A stretch of 64,000 nt of DNA, taken from the NCBI GenBank assembly GCA_044226785.1, contig JBGAGK010000008.1, positions 1 through 64,000 of the forward strand. Direction: 5' to 3'. This stretch comes from TMP-86 sp039807285. Its GTDB lineage: Bacteria > Pseudomonadota > Gammaproteobacteria > Steroidobacterales > Steroidobacteraceae. A program made the translations under genes and the position numbers. The first letter of the stretch is position 1. Each line of letters begins with the position of its first letter. Below the pieces are notes generated by a model. That model was not told the DNA's origin, made no database searches, and saw only the letters and a program-made list of their open reading frames with translations. Below are positions 41,435-49,557 of the stretch, piece by piece.

Positions 41435-41815
41435 GGGAGCCCATGGGTCATGTGCCCGCGCAATGCTCACCATGGCGGAGAAGGAGAACAATGCCGCCAC
41501 GAAACACAGCACCCTGATGTGCTGCGAACGGGCGCGCTTCAGCGCCAGTGTGCCGAGCACGATATAGAACACCAGCAGCACCAGCTTGGCGTTCAGCCAC
41601 CCATTGGAAAACACCGCACCGGGCAGTATCCAGACGAGCAGAACGGCGGCGCTGAGCAGGACGGTGTCGATGCAATAGCTGGTGAATCGAAGCCAGGGAC
41701 GCATCGGCCATTGCTGGCCGGCGATGACGGCCAGTCCCCGGACCAGGAACACGCTGCCGCTGAGCATCACGGCTGACACGTGCACCCATTTGAGGGGCAG
41801 GTAGAAAGACCCCAT
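41414..41815 (-). CDS. SirB2-family membrane protein
   Basis: The 133-residue protein has four membrane segments (LKWVHVSAVMLSGSVFLVRG, the TVLLSAAVLLVWILPG region, a third around LVLLVFYIVLGTLAL, and a fourth with VLCFVAALFSFSAMVSIA). The early Lys-x2-His and Arg-Gly pattern is typical of SirB2 ('invasion gene expression up-regulator'), a widely conserved family of unknown function. ATG 41815 follows a TTG that is also in frame. It overlaps the MscS gene tail to tail. Confidence 0.75.
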   Translation of the reverse strand: MGSFYLPLKWVHVSAVMLSGSVFLVRGLAVIAGQQWPMRPWLRFTSYCIDTVLLSAAVLLVWILPGAVFSNGWLNAKLVLLVFYIVLGTLALKRARSQHIRVLCFVAALFSFSAMVSIARAHDPWAPLRWLIG

Positions 41816-41871
41816 CAACGTTCAGCCAATGCCAGCCTCACCGTGCCGGCTGGATTCGCGTTGACCGCGAA

Positions 41872-42678
41872 TCATGCACCTGGCCATTGCGGGGCCCGTT
41901 TCTGCAGGAAGGCGTCTATCCCCTCGGCGGCATCCGGCAGGTTCAGATTGCAGGCCATGGTGCCGCCGGCCAGCTCGTAGGCGCGGTCCAGACCCATGTC
42001 CAGCTGTTCGTAGAAGGTCTTTTTCCCCAGAGCCACGACGGTGCGGCTGCGCGCGACGATGCGTGCGGCGAACTGGCTGATGAGCTCGTCGAGCTGTGTC
42101 ACAGGCACGGCTCGATTGATCAGGCCCCATTGTTCGGCCTGCGCGGCGGTGAACATCTCGCCGGTGAGCAGCATTTCCATGGCCCGCTTGCGGCCGATGT
42201 TGCGTGCCACGCCCACCGCAGGCGTCGAACAGAATACCCCGATGTTGACACCTGGCAGGGCGAACGCAGCCGTGTCGGCTGCGAACGCGAGGTCGCACAT
42301 CGACACGAGCTGACAGCCGGCCGCGGTGGCGATGCCGTGCACTCGCGCAATGACGGGCTGGGGGATGCGCGTCATGCGCACCATCAGCCGGTTGCAGGCA
42401 TCGAACAGTCTGGTCTGCCAGGCCTGATCGCCGGCGTGCGCCCGCATCTCCTTGAGGTCATGGCCGGCACAGAAGCCCTTGCCCTCGGCCGCCAGGACGA
42501 TCACCTGCGCCTGTGTATCGGTGGCGAGTCGCGCAAGGGTGGCGTCCAGCGCCTCCATCATCGCCAGCGACAGCGGATTGAAGCGGCTGCCGCGGTTGAG
42601 CGTGAGACGGACGATGCCGCCTTCGCGCTGTTCGAGTACGTAGGGGCTGTCCTGGATCTGATCGGCGGCTGCGCTCAT
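41872..42678 (-). CDS. Enoyl-CoA hydratase/isomerase
   Basis: A 268-residue crotonase-fold protein. It shows RLTLNRGSRFNPLS (CoA oxyanion region), AAEGKGFCAGHDLKEM with the first oxyanion-hole element, VHGIATAAGCQLVSMCDLAFA with the second, and the trimerisation helix region near MTARE-like positions (LPGVNIGVFCSTPAVGVAR). The residues at the usual Glu pair positions appear changed (Gly-Cys-Gln and Pro-Ala), as in ECHDC3-like members, so hydratase activity is not certain. ATG 42678 is the start. It may serve fatty-acid breakdown. Confidence 0.8.
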   Translation of the reverse strand: MSAAADQIQDSPYVLEQREGGIVRLTLNRGSRFNPLSLAMMEALDATLARLATDTQAQVIVLAAEGKGFCAGHDLKEMRAHAGDQAWQTRLFDACNRLMVRMTRIPQPVIARVHGIATAAGCQLVSMCDLAFAADTAAFALPGVNIGVFCSTPAVGVARNIGRKRAMEMLLTGEMFTAAQAEQWGLINRAVPVTQLDELISQFAARIVARSRTVVALGKKTFYEQLDMGLDRAYELAGGTMACNLNLPDAAEGIDAFLQKRAPQWPGA

Positions 42679-42761
42679 GACTTGACCTTCACGGACGATG
42701 GCTGACCTGCCGGATCATAGGACGAAATGCAGCCGGACTGAAGGGTCCGGAAGTATCGGTC

Positions 42762-43820
42762 TCAAAACCGGCCTGCGTCCACATCGTCAAGAAAACTGAT
42801 CAGGCCCTTCATGTAGGTCTGCTGATCGTCGTACATGGCCATATGGCTTCCGTTCGGGCAGAACAGGTAACGCCCGTGCTTTACGGATCGGGCCATGTGC
42901 TCCATGGCTGCGGGTGACATGGTGTCGTGGGCCGCACCGATGACCAGGGTCGGCACCGTGATGCGTTCCAGGTCCGCCGTCCGGTCCCAGTTCTCCAGCT
43001 TTCCGAAGCTGCCCATCTCGCTGGGCCCCTGCAGCGGGACGTAGATCTTCCTGTTGATTTTGCCAAGAGATCGTGTGACGGGCTCAGGCCATTGATCCAG
43101 CGGCATGCGCAGGATGTGCTCGGTGTAGAAGTTCTGCATCAACAGTTGCTCGTAGCGCGGGTCGTCGTACTTGTGCTGCTTCTCCAGCGCCAGGATCTGC
43201 GCCAGCACCTTCGGATCCATGGCCGGCATCAGCACCTCGTGCGCATAGCGGTTGTACTCCGGGATGCTGGCCATCATGTTGGAGATGATCACGCCCTTCA
43301 GGTGCTGCGGATACTTGAGGGCATATTCGATGGCCAGGATGCCTCCCCAGGAATGTCCGAGCAGGTAGAAATTGTCGTGGTCAAGACCCAGCGCGGTGCG
43401 CACCTGTTCGACTTCATCGACGAAGCGGGGCAATTCCCACAGGGCAGGATCATCCGGCTGGTCGCTGTAGGCCGATCCAAGCTGGTCGTAGTAGTAATAC
43501 TCCACGCCTGCCGCTGGCAGATAGCTGTCCATGGCTTCGAAGTACTCGTGCGTTGCGCCCGGACCGCCGTGCAGCAGCAGCACCTTGATGCGCGGATTGT
43601 TGCCGACACGCCTGGTCCAGACATGAAACGTGCCTTTGGGCGTCTGGATGGGAATCATGCGCACGCCGCCACTGAGCACGTCGGTGCGCCCGGTATTGTC
43701 GAACCAGCTGGTGGCAGCTGAGGGCGCCGGCGGCTTCCCGGCTGGCGGAACCGGGGTGGGCGCGCTTCCGGAACAGGCGGTCAGGGTGAGGCAGGCGAGC
43801 AGGGAGGGAAGGATTCGCAT
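42762..43820 (-). CDS. Lipoprotein proline iminopeptidase-family hydrolase
   Basis: The 352-residue protein has a lipoprotein signal (MRILPSLLACLTLTAC, lipid Cys16) followed by a Pro-rich linker. The alpha/beta hydrolase core carries the prolyl iminopeptidase motifs LLLHGGPGATHEYF and LLGHSWGGILAIEYA (Ser nucleophile), the acid in VIGAAHDTMSP and the His in CPNGSHMAMYDD. These enzymes remove N-terminal proline or hydrolyse related amides; the lipoprotein form acts in the cell envelope. It is divergent from the SRAP gene. Confidence 0.82.
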   Translation of the reverse strand: MRILPSLLACLTLTACSGSAPTPVPPAGKPPAPSAATSWFDNTGRTDVLSGGVRMIPIQTPKGTFHVWTRRVGNNPRIKVLLLHGGPGATHEYFEAMDSYLPAAGVEYYYYDQLGSAYSDQPDDPALWELPRFVDEVEQVRTALGLDHDNFYLLGHSWGGILAIEYALKYPQHLKGVIISNMMASIPEYNRYAHEVLMPAMDPKVLAQILALEKQHKYDDPRYEQLLMQNFYTEHILRMPLDQWPEPVTRSLGKINRKIYVPLQGPSEMGSFGKLENWDRTADLERITVPTLVIGAAHDTMSPAAMEHMARSVKHGRYLFCPNGSHMAMYDDQQTYMKGLISFLDDVDAGRF

Positions 43821-43879
43821 GTTGACTTCACCTGGGTGACGGTGCCGGTATCGCGGCCTGATCGGCAGATGTTAGCGCA

Positions 43880-43909
43880 TTGAAAACCCTGCTGCTTGTG
43901 GTCTTATAC
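43880..43909 (+). promoter_or_regulatory. Predicted sigma-70 promoter of the SRAP gene
   Basis: TTGAAA (43880-43885) and TTATAC (43904-43909) are separated by 18 bp and lie 69 nt before the SRAP start codon. No LexA-type box was seen in this leader. Confidence 0.4.
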
Positions 43910-43978
43910 TTGAGTCATCGGGGCATCCGGAACCGCAGGTTCCCGGTGAGCCACGCATCCTGCATCCTGGACGGGCCC

Positions 43979-44911
43979 ATGTGTTATTCCGCCATGGTAC
44001 GCGAGCAGTTCGATGTCTTCGTGCACGTCACGGGGGCGAAGATCAGCCTGCCCGAGTTTGCGCAGATGTACGTGCGGCGTGCGGCGGGCGAGAACATCCG
44101 GATTCCGCGGGGCCTGGACCGGAACTTCGAACATCCGCACACACCGGTGGAACGGCAGATCCGCGAGGCCATCGACCGCTACCGCACGGCGCAGATTGCC
44201 GGACTCGAACAGGAGCTGTTCGCGCAGCGCAGGCGCCTGGCCGATGCCGAGCGCAAGCTCGGCGTGAAGGTGACCAAGGCGGCCACCGACAGCAGGCGCA
44301 TCGCCACGAACCGGGTTGAAGCCGCATTGAAGCGCCTGCCGCTGCTGAAGGATTTCAGGCCGCATCCTGCCGACGACCGGATATTTCCATTCCATTTCGT
44401 GCCGATCGTGATGCGGGTGAACGGCGAGAACGTGCTCCGGCCGGCGCGATATCACCTGCGCCAGCCGGGGCAGCCAGCGAGCATCGACCGCAAGTTCCCA
44501 GGGCTCTACAATGCGCGGCGCGACAATCTCACCCGATTCTGGCGCCATCAGTTCGGGGCTACGCATGCGCTGATGCTGGTGGACAGCTTCTACGAAAACG
44601 TCGATCGCGAGGGCCGGAACGTGGTGCTTCATTTCACGCCGCAGCCTGCGGGTCTCATGTACGTCGCCTGTCTGGTTGCCCAGTGGCAGGATCCTTCGGG
44701 GAAGGAACCCGACCTTCTGTCCTTCGCGGCGGTGACCGATGATCCGCCGCCCGAGGTTGCGGCAGCCGGGCATGACCGCATGATCGTGAATCTGGATCCG
44801 CAGAACATCGAGCGCTGGTTGACCCCCGAGGGACGGAGCCTCGCGGAATTGCAGGCCATCCTGGATGCCCGGCAGCGACCCTTCTACCAGCACGAACAGA
44901 TTGCGGCGTAA
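43979..44911 (+). CDS. SRAP-family protein (YedK/HMCES-like), long form
   Basis: The 310-residue protein starts exactly with MCYSAMV, placing the catalytic Cys at position 2; this requires start ATG 43979. Other SRAP residues are present: the Asn in LYNARRDNL, Glu in MLVDSFYENV, and His near the end in AGHDRMIVNL. SRAP proteins form a DNA-protein crosslink with abasic sites in single-stranded DNA to protect them. Relative to a typical 220-residue YedK there is an extra charged helical stretch (about residues 35-115) with coiled-coil character. An ordinary promoter lies upstream. Confidence 0.85.
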   Translation: MCYSAMVREQFDVFVHVTGAKISLPEFAQMYVRRAAGENIRIPRGLDRNFEHPHTPVERQIREAIDRYRTAQIAGLEQELFAQRRRLADAERKLGVKVTKAATDSRRIATNRVEAALKRLPLLKDFRPHPADDRIFPFHFVPIVMRVNGENVLRPARYHLRQPGQPASIDRKFPGLYNARRDNLTRFWRHQFGATHALMLVDSFYENVDREGRNVVLHFTPQPAGLMYVACLVAQWQDPSGKEPDLLSFAAVTDDPPPEVAAAGHDRMIVNLDPQNIERWLTPEGRSLAELQAILDARQRPFYQHEQIAA

Positions 44912-44935
44912 GACGCCGAGGGGCTGTGACTCCGC

Positions 44936-45361
44936 TCAGTTCCGGATGTGGTAGAGCATCAGATACACGATCACGCCCGAGACCGACACATACATCCAGA
45001 TCGGCCAGGTCCAGCGGGCCGCGCGACGATGGGACGCATCCTGGCGATGCAGGCCACGCCAGGCTGTGAGCAGAACCAGCGGAATCACCAGTGCCGCGAG
45101 CAGCACGTGGCTGATGAGCAGCGAGTAGTAAAGGGGGCGGACCAGTCCATGGCCGCGGAATACGAAGATCGGCGCCGAGAGGTGATAGGTGATGTAGCCC
45201 GCCAGGAACAGCGTGGACACACCGAGGGCTGCGATCATTGCGGCCCGGTGGGCGGCGATGTGGTGCCGGGAGATCTGGATCCGGCCGATCAGCAGCAGCA
45301 CCGCCGAGGTCGCATTCAGGCTGGCATTGACATGCGGAAGCAGTTGCGTGGTGATATTCAT
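44936..45361 (-). CDS. DUF420 membrane protein, oxidase-cluster associated
   Basis: The 141-residue protein has four membrane segments with conserved His residues in or near them (LPHVNASLNATSAVLL, GYITYHLSAPIF, LISHVLLAALVIPLVLL, and a last YLMLYHIRN). DUF420 genes lie next to heme-copper oxidase genes and are implicated in oxidase assembly (CtaM-like). It is divergent, by about 50 bp, from the SCO gene that opens the respiratory cluster, consistent with shared control. Confidence 0.8.
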   Translation of the reverse strand: MNITTQLLPHVNASLNATSAVLLLIGRIQISRHHIAAHRAAMIAALGVSTLFLAGYITYHLSAPIFVFRGHGLVRPLYYSLLISHVLLAALVIPLVLLTAWRGLHRQDASHRRAARWTWPIWMYVSVSGVIVYLMLYHIRN

Positions 45362-45410
45362 CCCCGTGGGGCATCATAGTCGAAGTCCGCGATTGGCTGC
45401 CGGGTCGTTC

Positions 45411-46055
45411 ATGCACAAGGGTCGTCTGCGCTGGTTTGCCTTGCTGGCAGGTATTGTGGCTGTCGCGGTCCTGGTGTTTGCGATGAGGGAGGGGAACGAT
45501 TCCCCCGCCGACCGATGGGCGAAGGCGCCTGCGGAGCTGCGCCCGGTGCTGTGGCCCAATCCGCATCCGGTGGCGCCGTTCAGGATGCTGACCCAGCGCC
45601 GGGAGGTGTTCGGCCCCGCGCAACTGCACGGCCGGTGGAGCCTGGTCTTTTTCGGCTACCTCGATTGTCCGGATGTGTGTCCGGCGACGCTCCTGACCCT
45701 GGCCGATCTGCACCGCCGCCTGCGCGCCGATCATGGCATCGATGCGGGCACGCAATTCCTGTTCGTGAGCGTCGACCCCGCCAACGACTCTCCCGAGCGA
45801 CTGGCAGGTTACCTCGGGTATTTCGATCCGGGTTTCACGGGGCTCTCGGGCGAACCCGCGCAGCTTGCCGCGCTGGCCCGTTCGCTCGGTGCTGCCTATG
45901 CCGGGCACGTGGACGAACGGGGTGTGCGCAGCATGGAGCACAGCACCTCGATCGTCCTGGTGAATCCACAGGGGTGGGTGGTGGGCGCATTTCCCGCACC
46001 ACATGACCCGGCCCGGATGGAGCGGCAATTCCGGCAGCTGATCCGGATCAAGTAG
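45411..46055 (+). CDS. SCO1/SenC-type copper chaperone, first copy
   Basis: The 214-residue protein has an N-terminal membrane anchor (WFALLAGIVAVAVLVFAM) and a periplasmic thioredoxin-like domain with the copper-binding CxxxC in DCPDVCPATL and a later His in MEHSTSIVLVNPQG. SCO proteins deliver copper to the CuA centre of oxidase subunit II. ATG 45411 is used because the product then begins directly with the anchor. It precedes the oxidase genes by about 100 bp, and a second SCO is found at 49554. Confidence 0.88.
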   Translation: MHKGRLRWFALLAGIVAVAVLVFAMREGNDSPADRWAKAPAELRPVLWPNPHPVAPFRMLTQRREVFGPAQLHGRWSLVFFGYLDCPDVCPATLLTLADLHRRLRADHGIDAGTQFLFVSVDPANDSPERLAGYLGYFDPGFTGLSGEPAQLAALARSLGAAYAGHVDERGVRSMEHSTSIVLVNPQGWVVGAFPAPHDPARMERQFRQLIRIK

Positions 46056-46152
46056 ATTCCCGGAGCCTCCTGGCAACAAGTACGTAGTGGGATATCAGGA
46101 TGGCGCAGCTAGACTGCGTGCAACTCCGTGCAAGTCAACCAGGGGAGCGCAC

Positions 46153-46308
46153 ATGAGCGATTCGCAGAACGAAAGCGGCAGGGTCCCGATGATGCAGCGG
46201 CTGCTGGACAACCCGTTCCTGCTGCTTTTTCTTGGGGTCCTGATCCCGATGGTCCTTTACACGCTCTGGGGCGTCATCGATATCCTCACCATCCCCGTGG
46301 CGAAGTGA
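46153..46308 (+). CDS. 51-residue single-helix protein of the oxidase cluster
   Basis: A tiny protein with a polar N-terminus (MSDSQNESGRVPMMQRLL) and one membrane helix (NPFLLLFLGVLIPMVLYTLW). AGGGGAGC sits just before ATG 46153. It lies 43 nt before the subunit II gene. Size and topology recall the small subunit IIa of Thermus ba3 oxidase, but no sequence motif proves this. The leader 46056-46152 holds no other gene. Confidence 0.6.
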   Translation: MSDSQNESGRVPMMQRLLDNPFLLLFLGVLIPMVLYTLWGVIDILTIPVAK

Positions 46309-46351
46309 TCGCGGGTCATCCGTCCAACTGTCAAACCCACGGGAATAACCC

Positions 46352-46891
46352 ATGAGCGCAATACTGCCACCCACCGAGCAACTGTGGTGGAAGCATCCTG
46401 TAGACCGCGTCGAAGGCACGTGGATCACGCTTGCTTTCATCTGGTGCATGATCATGTTCTTCATGATGATCTACTGGCACGCGGCCGGGCGCCAGAATCT
46501 GTCCACCGTCACCTACCAGACGACGCCGGAGAAATTCCTGGCGAAGGCACAGGCGGTCACCGACAAGTACACGGTACGCACCGACGAAACCACCGGCACT
46601 CCGGTGGTCGCGCCGCCCCCGGGAGGTGATGTGTACCTGGTGGCCCGGTTGTGGTCATTCTGGCCGACCATAGAGCTGGAGAAGGACAGGACCTACCGGC
46701 TGCACCTGACCTCGCTTGACTACAACCATGGCTTTTCCCTGCAGCCGGCCAACATCAATATCCAGGTCGTGCCCGGCTTCGAGCATGTGGTGACCGTCAC
46801 ACCGAACCAGAGCGGCATCTACTCGATCGTGTGCAACGAATTCTGCGGCATCGGCCATCACACGATGGTCGGTCGGCTCTACGTCAAGTAA
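46352..46891 (+). CDS. Heme-copper oxidase subunit II with CuA site
   Basis: A 179-residue protein with one N-terminal membrane helix (ITLAFIWCMIMFFMMIYW) and a periplasmic cupredoxin domain. The binuclear CuA ligands are complete: His in DYNHGFSLQ, and C-x3-C-x3-H-x2-M in CNEFCGIGHHTM, with the intervening Glu carbonyl position also normal. The single helix and short size are typical of B-type (ba3) oxidases and of CuA-containing NO reductases. It receives electrons from a cytochrome c or cupredoxin. The subunit I gene follows after 8 nt. Confidence 0.9.
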   Translation: MSAILPPTEQLWWKHPVDRVEGTWITLAFIWCMIMFFMMIYWHAAGRQNLSTVTYQTTPEKFLAKAQAVTDKYTVRTDETTGTPVVAPPPGGDVYLVARLWSFWPTIELEKDRTYRLHLTSLDYNHGFSLQPANINIQVVPGFEHVVTVTPNQSGIYSIVCNEFCGIGHHTMVGRLYVK

Positions 46892-46899
46892 CCGGGATC

Positions 46900-48606
46900 A
46901 TGACGATGGCAAATACAACCACCTACCGTACCTGCCCGATTTCCGGTCTGCAGTTCGAGGCCCGCGCCGAGAACCTGATCCGTGTCAACGCGGTGACTGC
47001 AGTCGTGTTCCTGCTGATCGGCGGCATTCTGGCGCTGGGTGTTGCACTCACACGCTGGCCGGCCGTGCACTGGCTGCAGGCCGAGACCTTCTACCAGGTC
47101 CTGACGGCCCATGGCATCGACATGCTGATCTTCTGGATCATCTTCTTCGAGGTTGCGGTCCTGTATTTCTGTTCATCGACCCTGCTTCGCTGTCGCATCG
47201 CGACTCCGAAGATCGCCTGGCTGGGCTATGCGCTGATGCTGATCGGTGCGCTGATGAACAACTACGCCGTCTACCGGGGCGCCTCCAGCGTGATGATGAC
47301 CTCCTACGTGCCGATGATGGCGGAGCCCTCGTTCTACCTGGGGCTGATCCTGTTCGCGGTGGGCGCGTTGATTGCCTGCTTCGTGTTTTTCGGCACGCTG
47401 GTGGTGGCGAAGGGCGAGAAGACCTATGAGGGTTCGGTGCCGCTGGTGACCTTCGGCGCCATCACTGCTGCCATCATCGCGGTGTTCACCATCGCCTCCG
47501 GCGCGATCATCCTGATTCCCACCTGGCTGCTTTCGATCGGTGTCGTGGAGCATGTCAACCCGCTGGTGTACCGGACCATCTGGTGGGCCTTCGGCCACTC
47601 CTCGCAGCAGATCAACGTGGCCGCCCACATCTCGGTCTGGTACCTGGTGGCTGCGGTGGTGTTCGGCGCCAAGCCGATGTCGGAGCGGGTCAGCCGGATG
47701 TCATTCCTGCTCTATATCCTGTTCCTGCAGCTGGCGAGCGCCCACCACCTGCTTGCCGATCCCGGTCTCTCGACCAGCTGGAAGGTGGTCAATACCAGCT
47801 ACTTCATGTACTTCGCGGTGCTGGCCTCGATGATCCATGGCCTGACGGTTCCCGGTGCGATGGAAGTGGCTCAGCGGCAGAAGGGCTACGTCGGCGGTCT
47901 GTTCGAGTGGCTGCGGCGGGCGCCCTGGGGCAACCCGACCTTCGCCGGTGTGTTCATCTCGATCATCGGCTTTGGTTTCCTCGGCGGCATCTCCGGCGTG
48001 ATGATGGGCACCGAGCAGCTCAACATGCTCATCCACAATACCATCTACGTGCCGGGACATTTCCATGCGACGGTGGTGGTCGGCACGACACTGACGTTCA
48101 TGGCGCTGACCTATTACCTGATCCCGGTGCTGTTCAAGCGCGAAGTCATCAATCCCGGGCTCGCGAAACTGCAACCCTACCTGTTCGGCCTGTCGATGTA
48201 TTTCTTCTGCCTGGTGATGATGGGTGCCGGAACCCTCGGCGTCTCGCGGCGGCATTGGGACATGGCCTTCTCGGGCATGCCGGCAGCCTACGAATGGCCC
48301 GGCGCGGCATACCTGTTGATGGGACTGGTGGGCATCTCCGGGGTCGCGGCCATCCTCGGCGGAGGCATCTACATCTATGTGACCGTCGGTTCCCTGCTGT
48401 GGGGCAAGCGTCTTCCCGGTGGCGAGCCCAGGGCCACTTTCGCGCCGGTGCAGCGGGCGGCGCCGTCCCTGGCGGCGCAGAGCTATGGTTCGCTCGGCTT
48501 CGCGGCTCCGGGTACTTTCGTGCTCGCGGCAGTGTTCCTCGTGGCTTTCGTCCTGTACTATTTCATCAACTGGAAATACCTGTCCACCTTGTGGGGTCTG
48601 AGCTGA
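46900..48606 (+). CDS. B-lineage heme-copper subunit I with Tyr-to-Gln active site (possible NO reductase)
   Basis: A 568-residue protein with about 13 membrane helices, aligned by eye to Thermus ba3 subunit I. Heme ligands are His71, His387 and His389 (VPGHFHA), and the CuB/metal ligands His233, His282 and His283 (SAHHLLADPG) are all kept, at nearly the same numbers as in Thermus. The HPxxY motif is replaced by H233-S-S-Q-Q237, so the His-crosslinked Tyr essential in oxygen reductases is Gln. Loss of this Tyr is a mark of NO reductases. The start is ATG 46900 (or 46906). The neighbours (CyoE, two SCOs, no subunit III) fit a B-type enzyme. O2 or NO as substrate is undecided. Confidence 0.85.
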   Translation: MTMANTTTYRTCPISGLQFEARAENLIRVNAVTAVVFLLIGGILALGVALTRWPAVHWLQAETFYQVLTAHGIDMLIFWIIFFEVAVLYFCSSTLLRCRIATPKIAWLGYALMLIGALMNNYAVYRGASSVMMTSYVPMMAEPSFYLGLILFAVGALIACFVFFGTLVVAKGEKTYEGSVPLVTFGAITAAIIAVFTIASGAIILIPTWLLSIGVVEHVNPLVYRTIWWAFGHSSQQINVAAHISVWYLVAAVVFGAKPMSERVSRMSFLLYILFLQLASAHHLLADPGLSTSWKVVNTSYFMYFAVLASMIHGLTVPGAMEVAQRQKGYVGGLFEWLRRAPWGNPTFAGVFISIIGFGFLGGISGVMMGTEQLNMLIHNTIYVPGHFHATVVVGTTLTFMALTYYLIPVLFKREVINPGLAKLQPYLFGLSMYFFCLVMMGAGTLGVSRRHWDMAFSGMPAAYEWPGAAYLLMGLVGISGVAAILGGGIYIYVTVGSLLWGKRLPGGEPRATFAPVQRAAPSLAAQSYGSLGFAAPGTFVLAAVFLVAFVLYYFINWKYLSTLWGLS

Positions 48607-48660
48607 TCTTCGACTTCCGGGCGGCGGTGCAGGACACCGCCAGTCCCGGGACCCAGTACC

Positions 48661-49557
48661 ATGAACACCGTCGTCATCCACGCGCAACGACCCTTGCTGT
48701 CGCGAATCCGCGATGTGCTGTCGCTTTTCAAGCTGCGCATCGGGGTGCTGATCATGCTGACGGCCCTGGTGGGCCTGCTGATCACACCGGGACCAGGTCC
48801 CGGATGGGCGAAGGTGCTGGCGCTGGCACTGTCGGTACTGGTCGCCTCTGCGAGCGCGGGAGCGTTCAACCAGTACTACGAGCGCGATCATGACCGGCAC
48901 ATGGCGCGCACCCGCAATCGGGCCTTCGTCACCGGGACGCTGCGGGCGTCGCCGTTCTGGCTCTGTGTCATCGCACTGATGCTGATCGGCGCGGTGGGAA
49001 CCGCGGCCTGGGTATTCAACCTGACCAGTGCGGCGTTCGTCTTTCTGGGCGCCTTTTTCTATGGGGTGGTCTACACGGTCTGGCTGAAGCGGCGGACCTG
49101 GTGGAACATCGTCATCGGCGGTCTTGCGGGGAGCTTCGCGGTGCTCGCGGGTGCGGCAGCCGTCGACCCTGCGCTTGGCGCACAGCCGCTGTTGCTGGCG
49201 CTGGTGCTGTTCCTGTGGACGCCGCCGCACTTCTGGAGCCTCGCCATTGCGCACAGAAGCGACTACGAGGAGGCACAGGTCCCGATGCTGCCGGTGGTTG
49301 CCGGGGAGGTGCGAGCCGCACAGGCGGTGTTCCTGGCGACCGTGCTGCTGGTGGTGACTTCGCTCCTGCCGATGGTCTTCGGCTCCGGACTGATCTACCT
49401 TGCGGGCGCCCTGGCCGGTGGGCTGTATTTCGTTGCGCGCGCCCGTGCACTCTGCCTTTCACCCTCGAAGCGAACGGCGATGCAGTGCTTCTTCGCCTCG
49501 CTGGTGCAGCTGACCCTGCTGCTGGTCGCCGCCAGCGCGGATACCCTGCTTCGATGA
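48661..49557 (+). CDS. cyoE: Protoheme IX farnesyltransferase (heme O synthase)
   Basis: A 298-residue polytopic UbiA-family prenyltransferase that adds a farnesyl group to heme B to make heme O. It shows the first Asp-rich motif FNQYYERDHDRHMARTRNR, FFYGVVYTVWLKRRTWWNIV with GGLAGSFAVLAG, and WTPPHFWSLAIAHRSDYE, all canonical. It lies 54 nt downstream of subunit I, and its stop overlaps the second SCO gene (ATGA). Its presence suggests that the complex uses heme O or A, a point more usual for oxidases than for NO reductases. Confidence 0.9.
   Translation: MNTVVIHAQRPLLSRIRDVLSLFKLRIGVLIMLTALVGLLITPGPGPGWAKVLALALSVLVASASAGAFNQYYERDHDRHMARTRNRAFVTGTLRASPFWLCVIALMLIGAVGTAAWVFNLTSAAFVFLGAFFYGVVYTVWLKRRTWWNIVIGGLAGSFAVLAGAAAVDPALGAQPLLLALVLFLWTPPHFWSLAIAHRSDYEEAQVPMLPVVAGEVRAAQAVFLATVLLVVTSLLPMVFGSGLIYLAGALAGGLYFVARARALCLSPSKRTAMQCFFASLVQLTLLLVAASADTLLR

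Noticed and set aside
46056..46152. Possible promoter and hairpin before the small oxidase-cluster gene
   Set aside because: gcgcag/ctgcgt can pair, but no convincing -35/-10 pair was found.
47701..49254. 517-codon minus-strand open frame
   Set aside because: Antisense to subunit I and cyoE; Gln/Arg/His-rich without structure.
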